NCBI GenBank assembly: GCA_016903675.1
Contig: JADQBA010000014.1
Span: forward strand, 1-64,000
From: Stigonema ocellatum SAG 48.90 = DSM 106950
GTDB taxonomy: Bacteria; Cyanobacteriota; Cyanobacteriia; Cyanobacteriales; Nostocaceae
DNA: 64,000 bases
Direction of reading: 5' to 3'
The notes below the pieces were generated by a model. It saw only the letters and a list, made by a program, of their open reading frames with translations, was not told the origin of the DNA and made no database searches. The first letter of the stretch is position 1, and each line of letters begins with the position of its first letter. The position numbers were made by a program, and so were the translations under genes. Shown here one piece after another: positions 52,233 to 60,950 of the stretch.

Positions 52233-52846
52233 CTGCTGAAGAATTTACTGAGGAATCAGGAAGCTTAGATATTCAGCAAGAACTCAACAACTTAGAGGAA
52301 ATAATTCTCTCTAATCCCCGTATTCCGCTGATACGACGCACGTTGGTGGATGAAGAAAAGCTGTTGGAACAACTCGATTACATCCGGCTGTCTTTGCCCA
52401 CAGCTTTTCAGGAAGCAGCGACGATCATCTCCCAAAAGGAGGAAATTCTCCTGCAAGCAGAAGAGTACGGACAGCAAATTGTTGACGCAGCGCAAGCCAA
52501 AAGAGCGCAAATTTTGGATGAAAGCGACATTATTCGGCAAGCAGAACGAGAAGCATCTGAACTGCGGCGACAAGTGCAACAAGAGTGTGATGCGATGCTG
52601 CAAGAAACTCTGGAGGAAGTTGACCGGAAGCGTCGTCAATGTCAGCAAGAGTTAGAACAGATGCAGACAAAAGCGATCGCAGAAGCTGAAGCAATTGAAG
52701 AGGGAGCCGATCAATATGCTGATAGCGTCCTAGAAAATATTGAGCAGCACCTTAACGATATGTTACGCATTATCCGCAACGGACGACAACAACTACATCT
52801 AGACCCACCGCCACAGAAGAATTCACCCCCTCCCAAGAGAAAATAA
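52178..52846 (+). CDS. Coiled-coil DivIVA-like protein downstream of coaD
   Basis: 222 residues. A variable acidic N-terminus, then the segment IPLIRRTLVDEEKLLEQLDY and a long continuous coiled coil (about 70-205, heptad-rich Gln/Glu/Ala), ending in a Pro/Lys tail. It resembles cyanobacterial DivIVA-domain/Cdv3-like or ATP-synthase-b-like proteins. I lean to a DivIVA-like role in division or envelope organisation but cannot prove it. The ATG lies 55 bases inside coaD. Confidence 0.7.
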   Translation: MLRSEPSSIEPNQNGSHLTAEEFTEESGSLDIQQELNNLEEIILSNPRIPLIRRTLVDEEKLLEQLDYIRLSLPTAFQEAATIISQKEEILLQAEEYGQQIVDAAQAKRAQILDESDIIRQAEREASELRRQVQQECDAMLQETLEEVDRKRRQCQQELEQMQTKAIAEAEAIEEGADQYADSVLENIEQHLNDMLRIIRNGRQQLHLDPPPQKNSPPPKRK

Positions 52847-52979
52847 TGGAGTCGGCATATTGTGTATATAACAGTTAAATATATTACATATATCACCGAC
52901 TAAATTCGGCATGTATTATATTTGCATCATTAAATGTAATATATGAATCCTAAATCATTCATGAAAAATTTTAAGTAGT

Positions 52980-53034
52980 GTAGGGTGGGCACTGCCCACC
53001 AGATCCGGGTTGTGGTGGGCAGTGCCCACCCTAC
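52980..53034. repeat. 22-bp perfect inverted repeat
   Basis: Arms 52980-53001 and 53013-53034 (GTAGGGTGGGCACTGCCCAC...) are exact complements around an 11-base loop, between the coiled-coil gene and the methyltransferase gene. A common cyanobacterial fold-back unit; it could also stop transcription. Confidence 0.85.
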
Positions 53035-53110
53035 GTATATTTCAAAAATCAAATATGATCTCTATATAACATCAGGTTAAATACTAAATCAATTGTTATT
53101 TTTACGTTTT

Positions 53111-54193
53111 ATGAAACTAGAACACTGTCCTAACTACGAAACGAAGTTTGGTGCTGCTTACTTGGGGAATAGCTTGCAGCTAATTGCAGCAATTCCTGAT
53201 GGGAGTATTGACCTTATTTGTACTTCACCTCCATTTGCCTTGGTACGTAAAAAAGAGTATGGGAATGTTGATGCGGATGAATATGTGGAATGGTTTAAAG
53301 ATTTTGCGTTGCATTTTTACCGTATTCTTAAACCAACGGGGTCGCTTGTCATTGATATTGGCGGTAGCTGGATTAAGGGTGTTCCAGTACGTTCTCTTTA
53401 TCATTTTGAGTTAGTTGTTAACTTATGCAAATCTAAAGAAAAAGGGGGTGTAGGCTTTTATTTGGCACAGGAATTGTACTGGTATAATCCTGCTAAACTG
53501 CCAACCCCAGCTGAATGGGTTACAGTCCGCAGGGAAAGAGTTAAAGATGCTGTGAATACGGTCTGGTGGCTTTCTAAAGAACCTCATCCCAAAGCTAATA
53601 ATAGGAGGGTGTTAAAACCCTACAGTGATGCTATGAAAAATCTTTTAAGGAATGGGTACAAACCGAAAGTTCGACCATCAGGTCATGATATTTCAAGTAA
53701 GTTTAGTCGTGACACAGGGGGGGCTATTCCGCCGAACATTATTGACGGGCAGAGTAATGGGCAGAAAACAGAGATAGGCGACCCTATTTTTTTGGGGGAT
53801 ATTGCTACTGAGGATTTAATTCAGCCCGTGAATGTTATTGCAGCCTCGAATACTGCTTCTAACGACTACTATCAGAGGCGGTGCAAGGAAGAAGGTTTTA
53901 AACCTCATCCGGCAAGGTTTCCCCAAGCGTTACCAGAGTTTATCATTAGTCTTTGCACGGAACCAGGCGATATCGTGCTTGATCCGTTTGCTGGTTCTAA
54001 TATGACAGGACGTGTTGCTGAAACATTGCAGCGACGCTGGTTGGCTTTTGAGATTGATGAGAATTATATTAAAAGTTCAAAGCTGCGATTTGAAGAAAAT
54101 GCACCTTTGGTTGTTCAGCCTCCTGCTTCATTGCCATCACTGCCACTGGAAGAATCCGTTGAGGTAGATGTATTGCAGTTGCGGCTTTTTTGA
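53111..54193 (+). CDS. Site-specific DNA methyltransferase (beta-class, N4-cytosine or N6-adenine)
   Basis: 360 residues from the ATG at 53111. The catalytic TSPPF motif (38-42) is N-terminal and the SAM-binding DPFAGSNMTG (291-300) is C-terminal, the beta-class order. SPPF/Y favours N4-cytosine methylation but N6-adenine is possible. FALHFYRILKPTGSLVIDIG is a typical target/SAM-linked segment. No restriction endonuclease lies directly adjacent. It precedes a broken ATPase gene, so it may be the surviving modification half of a defence module. Confidence 0.9.
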   Translation: MKLEHCPNYETKFGAAYLGNSLQLIAAIPDGSIDLICTSPPFALVRKKEYGNVDADEYVEWFKDFALHFYRILKPTGSLVIDIGGSWIKGVPVRSLYHFELVVNLCKSKEKGGVGFYLAQELYWYNPAKLPTPAEWVTVRRERVKDAVNTVWWLSKEPHPKANNRRVLKPYSDAMKNLLRNGYKPKVRPSGHDISSKFSRDTGGAIPPNIIDGQSNGQKTEIGDPIFLGDIATEDLIQPVNVIAASNTASNDYYQRRCKEEGFKPHPARFPQALPEFIISLCTEPGDIVLDPFAGSNMTGRVAETLQRRWLAFEIDENYIKSSKLRFEENAPLVVQPPASLPSLPLEESVEVDVLQLRLF

Positions 54194-54236
54194 TGAAAGA
54201 TTTTCTGGTTAGTTTTCAGCCAACAGAAGAATCCTC

Positions 54237-55652
54237 ATGCTGACTCGGTTGAAGGTTTCTGGGTTTAAAAATTTGGTGAATGTTGATGTCCGCTTTGGAC
54301 CATTCACCTGTGTGGCTGGTGGTAACGGTGTTGGTAAATCTAACTTGTTCGATGCCATTAGGTTTTTGAGTGCGATCGCGGATCGTCCTTTAATTGAAGC
54401 TGCCTTGGCTGTTCGAGATGAGGAGGGTAGGACAGCAGATATACGTAGCCTTTTTCACCGTGTTGGTGATGAATATGGGGATGAAATGTCCTTTGATGCG
54501 GAGATGATTGTACCAGAAGAGGGTGTGGACGACCTAGGGCAAAAGGCGGAAGCTAGTATTACCTTTCTTCGCTATTCCATAACCCTGGTTTACAGATTAG
54601 ATGATGGCTTGCGGTCTTTAGGTTCCCTGGAAATAATCAAAGAGGAGTTAGTTCACATCAACCTTGGTGATGCCAAGAAAAACTTATTGTTTCCTCACAG
54701 TGTAGACTGGCGTAAGTCGGCAGTCAAGGGGCGACGGACTTCACCATTTATTTCTACTGAGGACGATAAAGGAAAAACAGTAATTAAGCTACATCAAGAC
54801 GGGAGAAAAGGAAACACTCTGTCTCGACTAGCCATGAATCTTCCCCGAACCGTACTTTCTGTGGCTAATGCTACCGAAAGTCCAACAGCGCTACTGGCGC
54901 GAAGAGAAATGCAATCCTGGAGGCTACTTCAATTAGAACCTTCAGCACTACGGCAACCAGACGAATTTACATCTCCGACAAAATTAGACATGGATGGCTC
55001 CCACTTAGCCGCTACACTTTATTACTTGGCACGGTTTAGCAAAAACCATCCAACAAATGGAATTTGACACTCCCCATGCCTAAAGGCAAGGGGATTCTGT
55101 AAGAGGTTTAGCCGTAGCTCTCACATATCCGACTGTCGGAGTTTCCCACACATTGGCGGTGATTCCCGTAGGCGTGGTTCCTGGACTCAACCCACTTGGG
55201 ATTGATAACTTCCAAGGCGTGACTTTCCCCCAATCCGGGGGTAGGGTGATTGAGACCTGTTTGATCCTATTGTAGCACGATGCGAGCACTCCTGTCAACT
55301 CACAGGAGTGCTCGCATCGCAAAAAAAACATAGATTTTTGACGGGGACTGAAGTCCCCAAGAGTGCTTACCCCATGTGAAGGTAGGGGCTTGCGCCCTAA
55401 GAGTTTCCGGTCAGACGATGAGGCGGAAGCACAGGTTTACCAACATATTGCTAATCGTCTAGCAGAACTCATTGATGATGTGAGTGAAGTAGGGATTGAC
55501 CGGGATGAACGCCGTGAACTTCTAAGTAGTTACATGATAGTAATGGTTCGTCAGGAAGTCTCCAACAATCAAAAGCAACACAGCCCAAGAAACGCCGAGT
55601 TGTGGATAGAGATGACCTTCAACCACTCATCCCCGGTTTCCCTACTGAATAG
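54237..55652 (+). pseudogene. Interrupted SMC/RecF-like AAA ATPase
   Basis: The 5' part (54237-55067, 276 residues) begins KVSGFKNLVNVDVRFGPFTC with Walker A GGNGVGKSN and reads normally to a stop caused by inserted DNA at about 55056. The coding sequence resumes near 55400 (DDEAEAQVYQHIANRLAELI). It then loses the Walker B/signature region through a deletion and shifts frame; the original C-terminus (PKKRRVVDRDDLQPLIPGFP) ends at TAG 55650-55652. Thus insertion, internal deletion and frameshift. Relatives are RecF/OLD-like ATPases paired with nucleases in defence loci. Confidence 0.85.
55056..55400 (-). mobile_element. IS200/IS605-type remnant inside the ATPase gene
   Basis: The left boundary has TTTGACACTCCCCATGCCTA and the AAGGCAAGGGGATTCT hairpin. 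The right side has GGGGACTTCAGTCCCC-like and GGGGCTTGCGCCCT stems (typical subterminal hairpins of IS605-type elements in cyanobacteria). An 18-bp perfect hairpin (55278-55295 / 55302-55319) lies inside. No tnpA or complete tnpB remains. The orientation is inferred from the end hairpins. Confidence 0.7.
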
Positions 55653-55654
55653 GC

Positions 55655-56173
55655 ATGAAAGAACTTTGCTACACGTTGCTGTCTGATGGCAGTTCAGACA
55701 AAGCACTAATGCCTATTCTCACATGGTTATTACGGAAGCATCAGGTTGAGTGCGCTATTCAATCTACTTGGGCGGATTTGCGACGCTTACCCAAACCACC
55801 GAAAACCTTATTACCACGTATTATCAGCAGCCTAGAACTCTACCCTTGCGATTTGTTGTTTGTCCATCGTGATGCAGAAAAGGAACCACGCGAAAAACGT
55901 GTAGTTGAAATCCAAGAAGCAGTGGAAGCAGTTAAAAAATCAGTAGCAGTACCACCTGCTGTTTGTGTTATTCCGGTGCGTATGCAGGAGGCATGGCTGC
56001 TATTTGACGAAGCAGCACTGCGGAAAGCGGCAGACAATCCTCGTGGACGCCAGCCGTTACAACTACCAGATATCGCCAAACTTGAACAACAACCCGATCC
56101 GAAGGAAATTCTTCATAGACTTCTGTGCGAAGCCAGTGGGTTGACAGGTCGAAGGTTAAAGCAATTCTCATGA
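55655..56173 (+). pseudogene. Truncated TOPRIM-like/DUF4276-like partner protein
   Basis: 172 residues starting three bases after the ATPase remnant. LLSDGSSDKALMPILTWLLR and LLFVHRDAEKEPREKR resemble the acidic motifs of TOPRIM-type (OLD/RloB/DUF4276) nucleases paired with RecF-like ATPases. The frame ends abruptly after SGLTGRRLKQF; family members I recall continue, so the C-terminus is missing. Function is inference from neighbours and motif shapes. Confidence 0.6.
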
Positions 56174-56378
56174 AATTAAACAAGTTATCCAAGTACCTGA
56201 CTTTTCCCGTTAAGTCTTGAAAAGCTTGCTGACAAAGGATTTAGGGCAAGGTACAAGATTTACAGTATAATCAGCCACGTGTGGTATCAGAGGGGACAAG
56301 TCATGTTGGACTGGTGGGAGAAAAATTTTGCAACTTGTGAGTTCTGAAAATTCCCAAAAAATAAAATAAAGGTAGAAT

Positions 56379-56397
56379 TGTAATGATAATCATTATC
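56379..56397. promoter_or_regulatory. Fur-box-like site
   Basis: TGTAATGATAATCATTATC matches GATAATGATAATCATTATC at 17 of 19 positions, a better match than the one at 7321. No iron gene follows closely, and the hairpin downstream would stop transcripts. A possible relic of a lost iron-regulated gene. Confidence 0.55.
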
Positions 56398-56403
56398 ATA
56401 TAA

Positions 56404-56456
56404 AGGGTGTAGGGAAGGGTCAGCCGTCGGCTAACCCTTCCCTACACCCTCCTTTT
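56404..56456 (+). terminator. Strong stem-loop with T-run
   Basis: Arms AGGGTGTAGGGAAGGGT (56404-56420) and its exact complement (56434-56450), extended by AGCCG/CGGCT, followed by CCTTTTTT. It is typical of a Rho-independent terminator; the stem may also be a dispersed fold-back repeat. Confidence 0.7.
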
Positions 56457-56538
56457 TTATATTCAATTTTTAGGTTTTTAATTGCCGTTTATACTAAAAC
56501 TAACTCAGTAAGATTGTGCCATAATCAAATTTATATAA

Positions 56539-57195
56539 GTGTTTGACAACGAACTAAATTTTTTAGAGGTAAATAATTTGCCTTTTAATCCTGATCTGTG
56601 CCGTAACGAGACCGAAGTTGAAAGCAAACTTATAGTGCAATATTTGTTACCACAGCTAGGTTATACTCCTGACACCTGGTATCAAGAGGTAGCAGTTGGT
56701 AGCATACGCTTAGACTTTCTTGCATTTACTGCACAAGTTCTTCCCTTCGTCATAAATGCTAACTCACCACTAAGTGTGGTTATGGAGGCCAAGCATCCTA
56801 AACAGAATTTAAACAATCATGTTCTCAGACTTAAGCATTATTTAATAAGTTTGAATGTGCAGTATGGGTTGTTAACCAACGGTAAAGAAATTAGAATTTA
56901 TCAGAAGTTAATAGACGAGATTCAGTTAGTTTTTTCCGGTTCGGGAAAAGAAGTAAATACAAAAATAGAAGAAATTAAAATCTTAATTGGCAGAGAAAGT
57001 TTTCCGGGTGAGACAAATTTAAATAACTTGAAAGCTTCAGTAAGTTTCGATAAGATTTCAAATCCATTTAAGGAGCAAAAATTAATTAAAATAATTGTTG
57101 TTTACCATAACAAAGGCGGAGTCGGCAAGACAACTACTGTAGTTAATTTAGCAGCCGCTATTAGTAAAAAAGGTAAAAGAGTTCTAGTAATGTAA
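56539..57195 (+). pseudogene. Truncated PD-(D/E)xK nuclease-ParA fusion
   Basis: 218 residues, GTG start. Residues 1-150 resemble the type I restriction HsdR_N nuclease domain (ETEVESK; RLDFLAF; VMEAKHP with the E-x-K), and residues about 170-218 are the start of a ParA/MinD ATPase with the deviant Walker A HNKGGVGKTTTVVNLAAAI. It stops at VLVM where ParA proteins normally continue with DLDPQ, so most of the ATPase is missing. A nuclease-ParA fusion is uncommon. The gene lies just after the Fur box/hairpin. Confidence 0.75.
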
Positions 57196-57202
57196 AGGCG
57201 AG

Positions 57203-57697
57203 ATGATTGGAGTATTTATTATTGAACCTGAAACCCAGGAGAATTTAATAAAGCAAGTTCAATTATTTAGAAAATCCAAATCTGAAAGTTTAGAACCGAA
57301 AAACTTCACATCAGAAGATTTAGAAAGATTTTTAAATAATTTGGAGTTGCGCTTTGAAAAGCTCACTAAGCAGCTATTAGAAGAGTCAATTACCAAAGTA
57401 AATTTAGAAACTGAAAACAAGGCTCTGAAAAAACAGCTAGCTGAGCAAGTTGAACCTTTAAAAGTGTTTCAAAAGTTGAATGTAGACAAAATTGCTAAGA
57501 AATTGCTTAATGCTGGCTTTAATCAGAAAAAAGCCAATCAGATAGCACTAGCAATAGTAGATGAGCGCGAAAAAGAGCAGTTTAGCTCATTACATGATGT
57601 AATAGAGAGAGTTAAAGTTCCACATGGCAAAAATATGCAGAAAGCTATAAGTCACAAAAAAATGCTTGATCTCATAGAAAGTTTATTCGTAGAAGAT
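57203..57697 (+). CDS. Hypothetical coiled-coil protein after the truncated ParA fusion
   Basis: 165 residues, ATG at 57203, eight bases after the fusion's stop and in a different frame. The N-terminal half forms a coiled coil (KLTKQLLEESITKVNLETEN). The C-terminal half (DKIAKKLLNAGFNQKKANQI...DVIERVKVPHGK) is helical and basic with a helix-hairpin-helix-like feel. It may be the displaced C-terminus of a longer protein or a separate partner of the ParA fusion. Not recognised. Confidence 0.55.
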
Positions 57698-58056
57698 TAA
57701 TTTACCGAATTATCTTACTCAAGCTGAAAAGGCAAGGTATAGATATTGATAAACGTTCCAACCGAATGGCACGTATTACACGGTATCAGCAGGGAATAAA
57801 AGACTTTAATCCCAGAGCAAAAATTGGGCTTTCCCATCAGTAAAATGTGAAGAAATATTTCGCCAACAGTGTCTTCGCTATATCTACCCCATCCCGTGAA
57901 AAGTCAGAGTGGTTCGTCACTTACACTCGCGAACCCTGACACCCTTTCCACATCCCGTGAAAAGTCAGCATTATTACAGTGGTCATTATTACAGTAGTGT
58001 TGTTATAAATGTATAAAACTTTATAAGTTTTTTTGTGAGTATAATGCCAAAAATAA
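57698..58056. other. Intergenic region with direct repeats
   Basis: 359 bases. CATCCCGTGAAAAGTCAG occurs twice (57890-57907 and 57951-57968), 61 bases apart, with a GGTTCG...CGAACC pair between, and TTATTACAG also repeats near 57975-57995. No gene recognised. Confidence 0.55.
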
Positions 58057-58452
58057 ATGAATAATATTCAACTAGACCCTTGCCCTTATTGCCAACATCA
58101 AGAATTTGATTATGGTTTTTGTATAGTATCTTTTATAGAAGAACTAATGTATTTAAAGGGAATCAAAAACTTTCAAGAAGACAAAATAGAACAAAACGTT
58201 TCAAAAATTATTAAAAATAGTTCATTAGGAGGATTTTTAGGTATTTATAAAAGTTTTAAAGGAGCCGTTTTTGATGGAGTAAAAAGTACACCCCTTTTAA
58301 TATGTAAACACTGTAGACATTTTATAGTTGTATGTCCAATTTGTAAAAAGTTATCTTTAGTTGAAAGATATGTTAAGACAGGTGAAATGGTTGAGTGTAT
58401 GTATTGTAAGGCAGGTTTTCTAACATCTGAAAGTGGTTCTGTACCAATTTAG
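58057..58452 (+). CDS. Zinc-ribbon hypothetical protein
   Basis: 131 residues. It opens with CPYCQHQEFD and closes with three Cys pairs (ICKHCRHFIV, VCPICKKLSL, VECMYCKAG), suggesting one or two zinc ribbons that hold a small central domain. Base composition is very AT-rich and codon use differs from the core genes, hinting at acquired DNA. No recognised family; the neighbouring XRE-ImmA gene (146 bases on) is not obviously linked. Confidence 0.6.
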   Translation: MNNIQLDPCPYCQHQEFDYGFCIVSFIEELMYLKGIKNFQEDKIEQNVSKIIKNSSLGGFLGIYKSFKGAVFDGVKSTPLLICKHCRHFIVVCPICKKLSLVERYVKTGEMVECMYCKAGFLTSESGSVPI

Positions 58453-58598
58453 TCAGAAAAACTCACAAACCTTGGATGTCAAGTTATACTGCTAAGTTAT
58501 TAATGAGGTAGTACTTCGACGTTATCTATTAGAGTCCAGCATTAAATTAGTGTAAAGTTATCGATGGTATTGTGCTTCATCCATAGGGAGTTAACTCT

Positions 58599-59507
58599 AT
58601 GACATTTGATCTCGCCCTGTTCGGTTCCAAGTTAAAGAGATACAGAGAGCAGTTTGAGAGTTCACTTGATGAAATATCATTATTAACAGGTATTTCAACT
58701 CCAGCTTTGATTTCTCTTGAAAATGGAGAAAGAAGACCAACAGGCGACGAAGTTCTCATCTTAGCAGACTACTATAAATGCGATTATCAGTTCTTTATAT
58801 CAAATGAACAACTAGCACCTTTTGAACAAACTGAAACTCTTTTCAGAAGATATGGAAATGAGTTCTTAAAGGAAGATCGTTGGGCTGTTCAAGAATTTCT
58901 GTTCCTATGTGAGTGTGAAGAGTTTTTACTCAATCTAATTCCTAAAAAAGACTACAAGCCCTTTAGTTTTGTCAAAATTGGAACTTATTTCAAGGGGCAC
59001 GCTGAACAGGCAGCAGTAAGACTTCGACAGTATCTCGGTTATTCTTTCTACCAAGTAGGTAGTGATGTTTATGATGACTTTCGCCGTTTAGGGTTTCATA
59101 TTTTCCGCCGTGAGCTAGGTAACTCAAATATTTCTGGTTTATACATAAGACATCCTGTAGCTGGCAAGTGTGTGCTAGTGAACTACAGTGAGGACGTATA
59201 TAGACAGAGATTTACTGCCGCACATGAGGCTGCTCATGCAATTTTGGACGAGGAGGAAGATGTTGTTGTTTCTCTTCTATCAGATAAAAACAACCTTGTC
59301 GAAGTGAGAGCTAACACATTTGCTTCTCGTTATCTGATGCCTCCAGAATTTCTAACTAATATTCCAGATGCTAATAACTGGAATCCTAATAAGGCTATTG
59401 AATGGGCAAGCAGGCTTAAGGTTAGTACAGAAGCTTTAGTTTATGCATTATCGAAAAATTTGTCTACCAGGGGTAGATATAGCCAGCTTGTTATCAGGGG
59501 CAAGTAG
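58599..59507 (+). CDS. XRE helix-turn-helix/ImmA-type metallopeptidase
   Basis: 302 residues. The N-terminal HTH (about 8-65, LKRYREQFESSLDEISLLTG) is fused to a DUF955/ImmA-IrrE zinc peptidase with HEAAH (209-213) in FTAAHEAAHAILDEEE and a downstream FASRYLMP stretch. Such fusions sense a signal and cleave a repressor to switch on mobile-element or stress genes. It sits between decaying defence genes and a broken recombinase, so a mobile-element role is plausible. Complete. Confidence 0.88.
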   Translation: MTFDLALFGSKLKRYREQFESSLDEISLLTGISTPALISLENGERRPTGDEVLILADYYKCDYQFFISNEQLAPFEQTETLFRRYGNEFLKEDRWAVQEFLFLCECEEFLLNLIPKKDYKPFSFVKIGTYFKGHAEQAAVRLRQYLGYSFYQVGSDVYDDFRRLGFHIFRRELGNSNISGLYIRHPVAGKCVLVNYSEDVYRQRFTAAHEAAHAILDEEEDVVVSLLSDKNNLVEVRANTFASRYLMPPEFLTNIPDANNWNPNKAIEWASRLKVSTEALVYALSKNLSTRGRYSQLVIRGK

Positions 59508-59699
59508 TATAAAACCTCCGTTTGTAGTATGCCAGAACATGGCTAAAACCCTTATTCTTTCGTTCCACCTTGTGGTGACTTTGGGTAGATGAGCGCGAAC
59601 TATGTGTAGACGATTTAATAGAAACCCGTAACTGATTAGTCTATCTTGCCCCTCATGACACGGTGGCTAGATCTACCCTGGTTAAGAGTTGCTGACCCA

Positions 59700-60764
59700 T
59701 CAATCCAACCCATCCATTAATAGCTCAGACATGGACAGTTGATCGCGGTTGCGATTGTCGTCGTAAATCTGGAGCGTGTTTAATTTAGCGTGTCTGCTAA
59801 GTTTCTGGGCTTTGCGGACGTTGCCATCGGTTTTTTCCAGTACAGCAGTGATGGCACTGTGACGGCAGCGGTGCGGGGACATATGTTTTTCAATACCTGC
59901 CCGTTTAAACAAGCGCTTGACTATTTTATAGATCCCATCTCCGGTGAGCCTGTGACCTTCATTCTGGAAGTCCATTGAAGTAAACAGCGGGCGGTTAGCG
60001 GACATATCGCCACCACGGGCAATCAGCCAGTCAGTAATAGCAGCGACCGTTGCTTTTGGCAAGTTGACGCTCGCTCGGGAGAGCTTGCCCTTACCTAAAA
60101 TTTCAAGCGTCCCAATGCTTGCATCAAAATGTCCCACATTGAGAGTGCTGATCTCGTTGCGTCTTAGCGCATTACCCCACAGCAGCAGCAACAATGCATA
60201 GTCCCGTTTCCCGACCAGCGTTGAGCGATCGCACGAATGAATGACTGTCAAAAACTCTTCGCCTGTACAACCACTGGTATCCCGATAAGCCTGAGTCGGA
60301 ACGCTGTCCACATCCACGGCATAGCTGCAAACTCCCAGCTTTCGCCCGTAGGCAACCAAAGACTTGATTGCAGCCAGCCGCCGATTAATGGTACTGGGTG
60401 ATAAACCATCCTCATTTAACTTGGCTCTCTATTTAGTGACTACCAGTGTTGCTTTGTGACCTTCCAGATGCAAAAACTCCAGGATGGAATCCCGGTTAGG
60501 ACGCAGCCCGGTCATGCGGACAAAGAAATCGGTGAGATATTTCCGGTATGCCCTACGAGTTCCCTCACTGTTTTTAGACTCGAGCAACTCTTCCAGCACG
60601 TCCGGGGATTCATCCAGCGCCGAGGCAAAATATGTCTCAATTTTTGCACCTAGTGCATGTTCTAGTTTCTGGACTGCTGCTAAATCAACTGGCTGGATAT
60701 CTGGACTCATAGGCTCACTGGTAAGTGGGGTATTGAGAACGGCACTTTCCAATACCAACAACAT
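59700..60764 (-). pseudogene. Tyrosine recombinase interrupted by an amber stop
   Basis: One continuous frame of ~355 codons on the minus strand, from 60764 to 59700, broken only by a TAG at 60429-60431. The first part (111 residues) is the N-terminal core-binding domain. The second has Arg in GNALRRNEIS, HRCRHSAITAV, LSRHAKL and the nucleophile in LQIYDDN. Without the TAG the protein would read RAKLNEDGLSPSTINRRLAA across the junction. A single nonsense change probably inactivates it (or separate N- and C-parts exist). Related to the intact enzyme at 42033. Confidence 0.85.
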
Positions 60765-60950
60765 TATGCAGCTGTTAGGGGTTACAGTGTTGGGGTTTTG
60801 TACAATGCAACTCGTTTCGGCACAATGACCCCAAAAGCGACTAAATAGACGTTATTTTTCCGAGCCTACTTCCGTTATTTAAGAGGGTTTATCAGTCAAA
60901 ACCATTGAAATTACGTAGCAATAATCAGTATTGAGCTTGTAAATGACTTA

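Larger units (their letters stand above)
56174..56538. other. Intergenic region with Fur box and strong hairpin
   Basis: 365 bases between the truncated TOPRIM-like gene and the nuclease-ParA fusion. A Fur-box-like site (56379-56397) is followed directly by a very strong hairpin with T-run (56404-56456). No gene. Confidence 0.6.

Noticed and set aside
55080..55331. Minus-strand open frame within the IS605-like remnant
   Set aside because: Lacks transposase or TnpB motifs; probably end-region sequence of the element.
57890..57968. CRISPR array
   Set aside because: Only two repeat copies of 18 bp with one 43-base spacer and no cas genes.
42033..60764. Single genomic island bounded by the two recombinases
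   Set aside because: Core genes such as lgt, coaD and cobM lie inside and no matching attachment repeats were seen.
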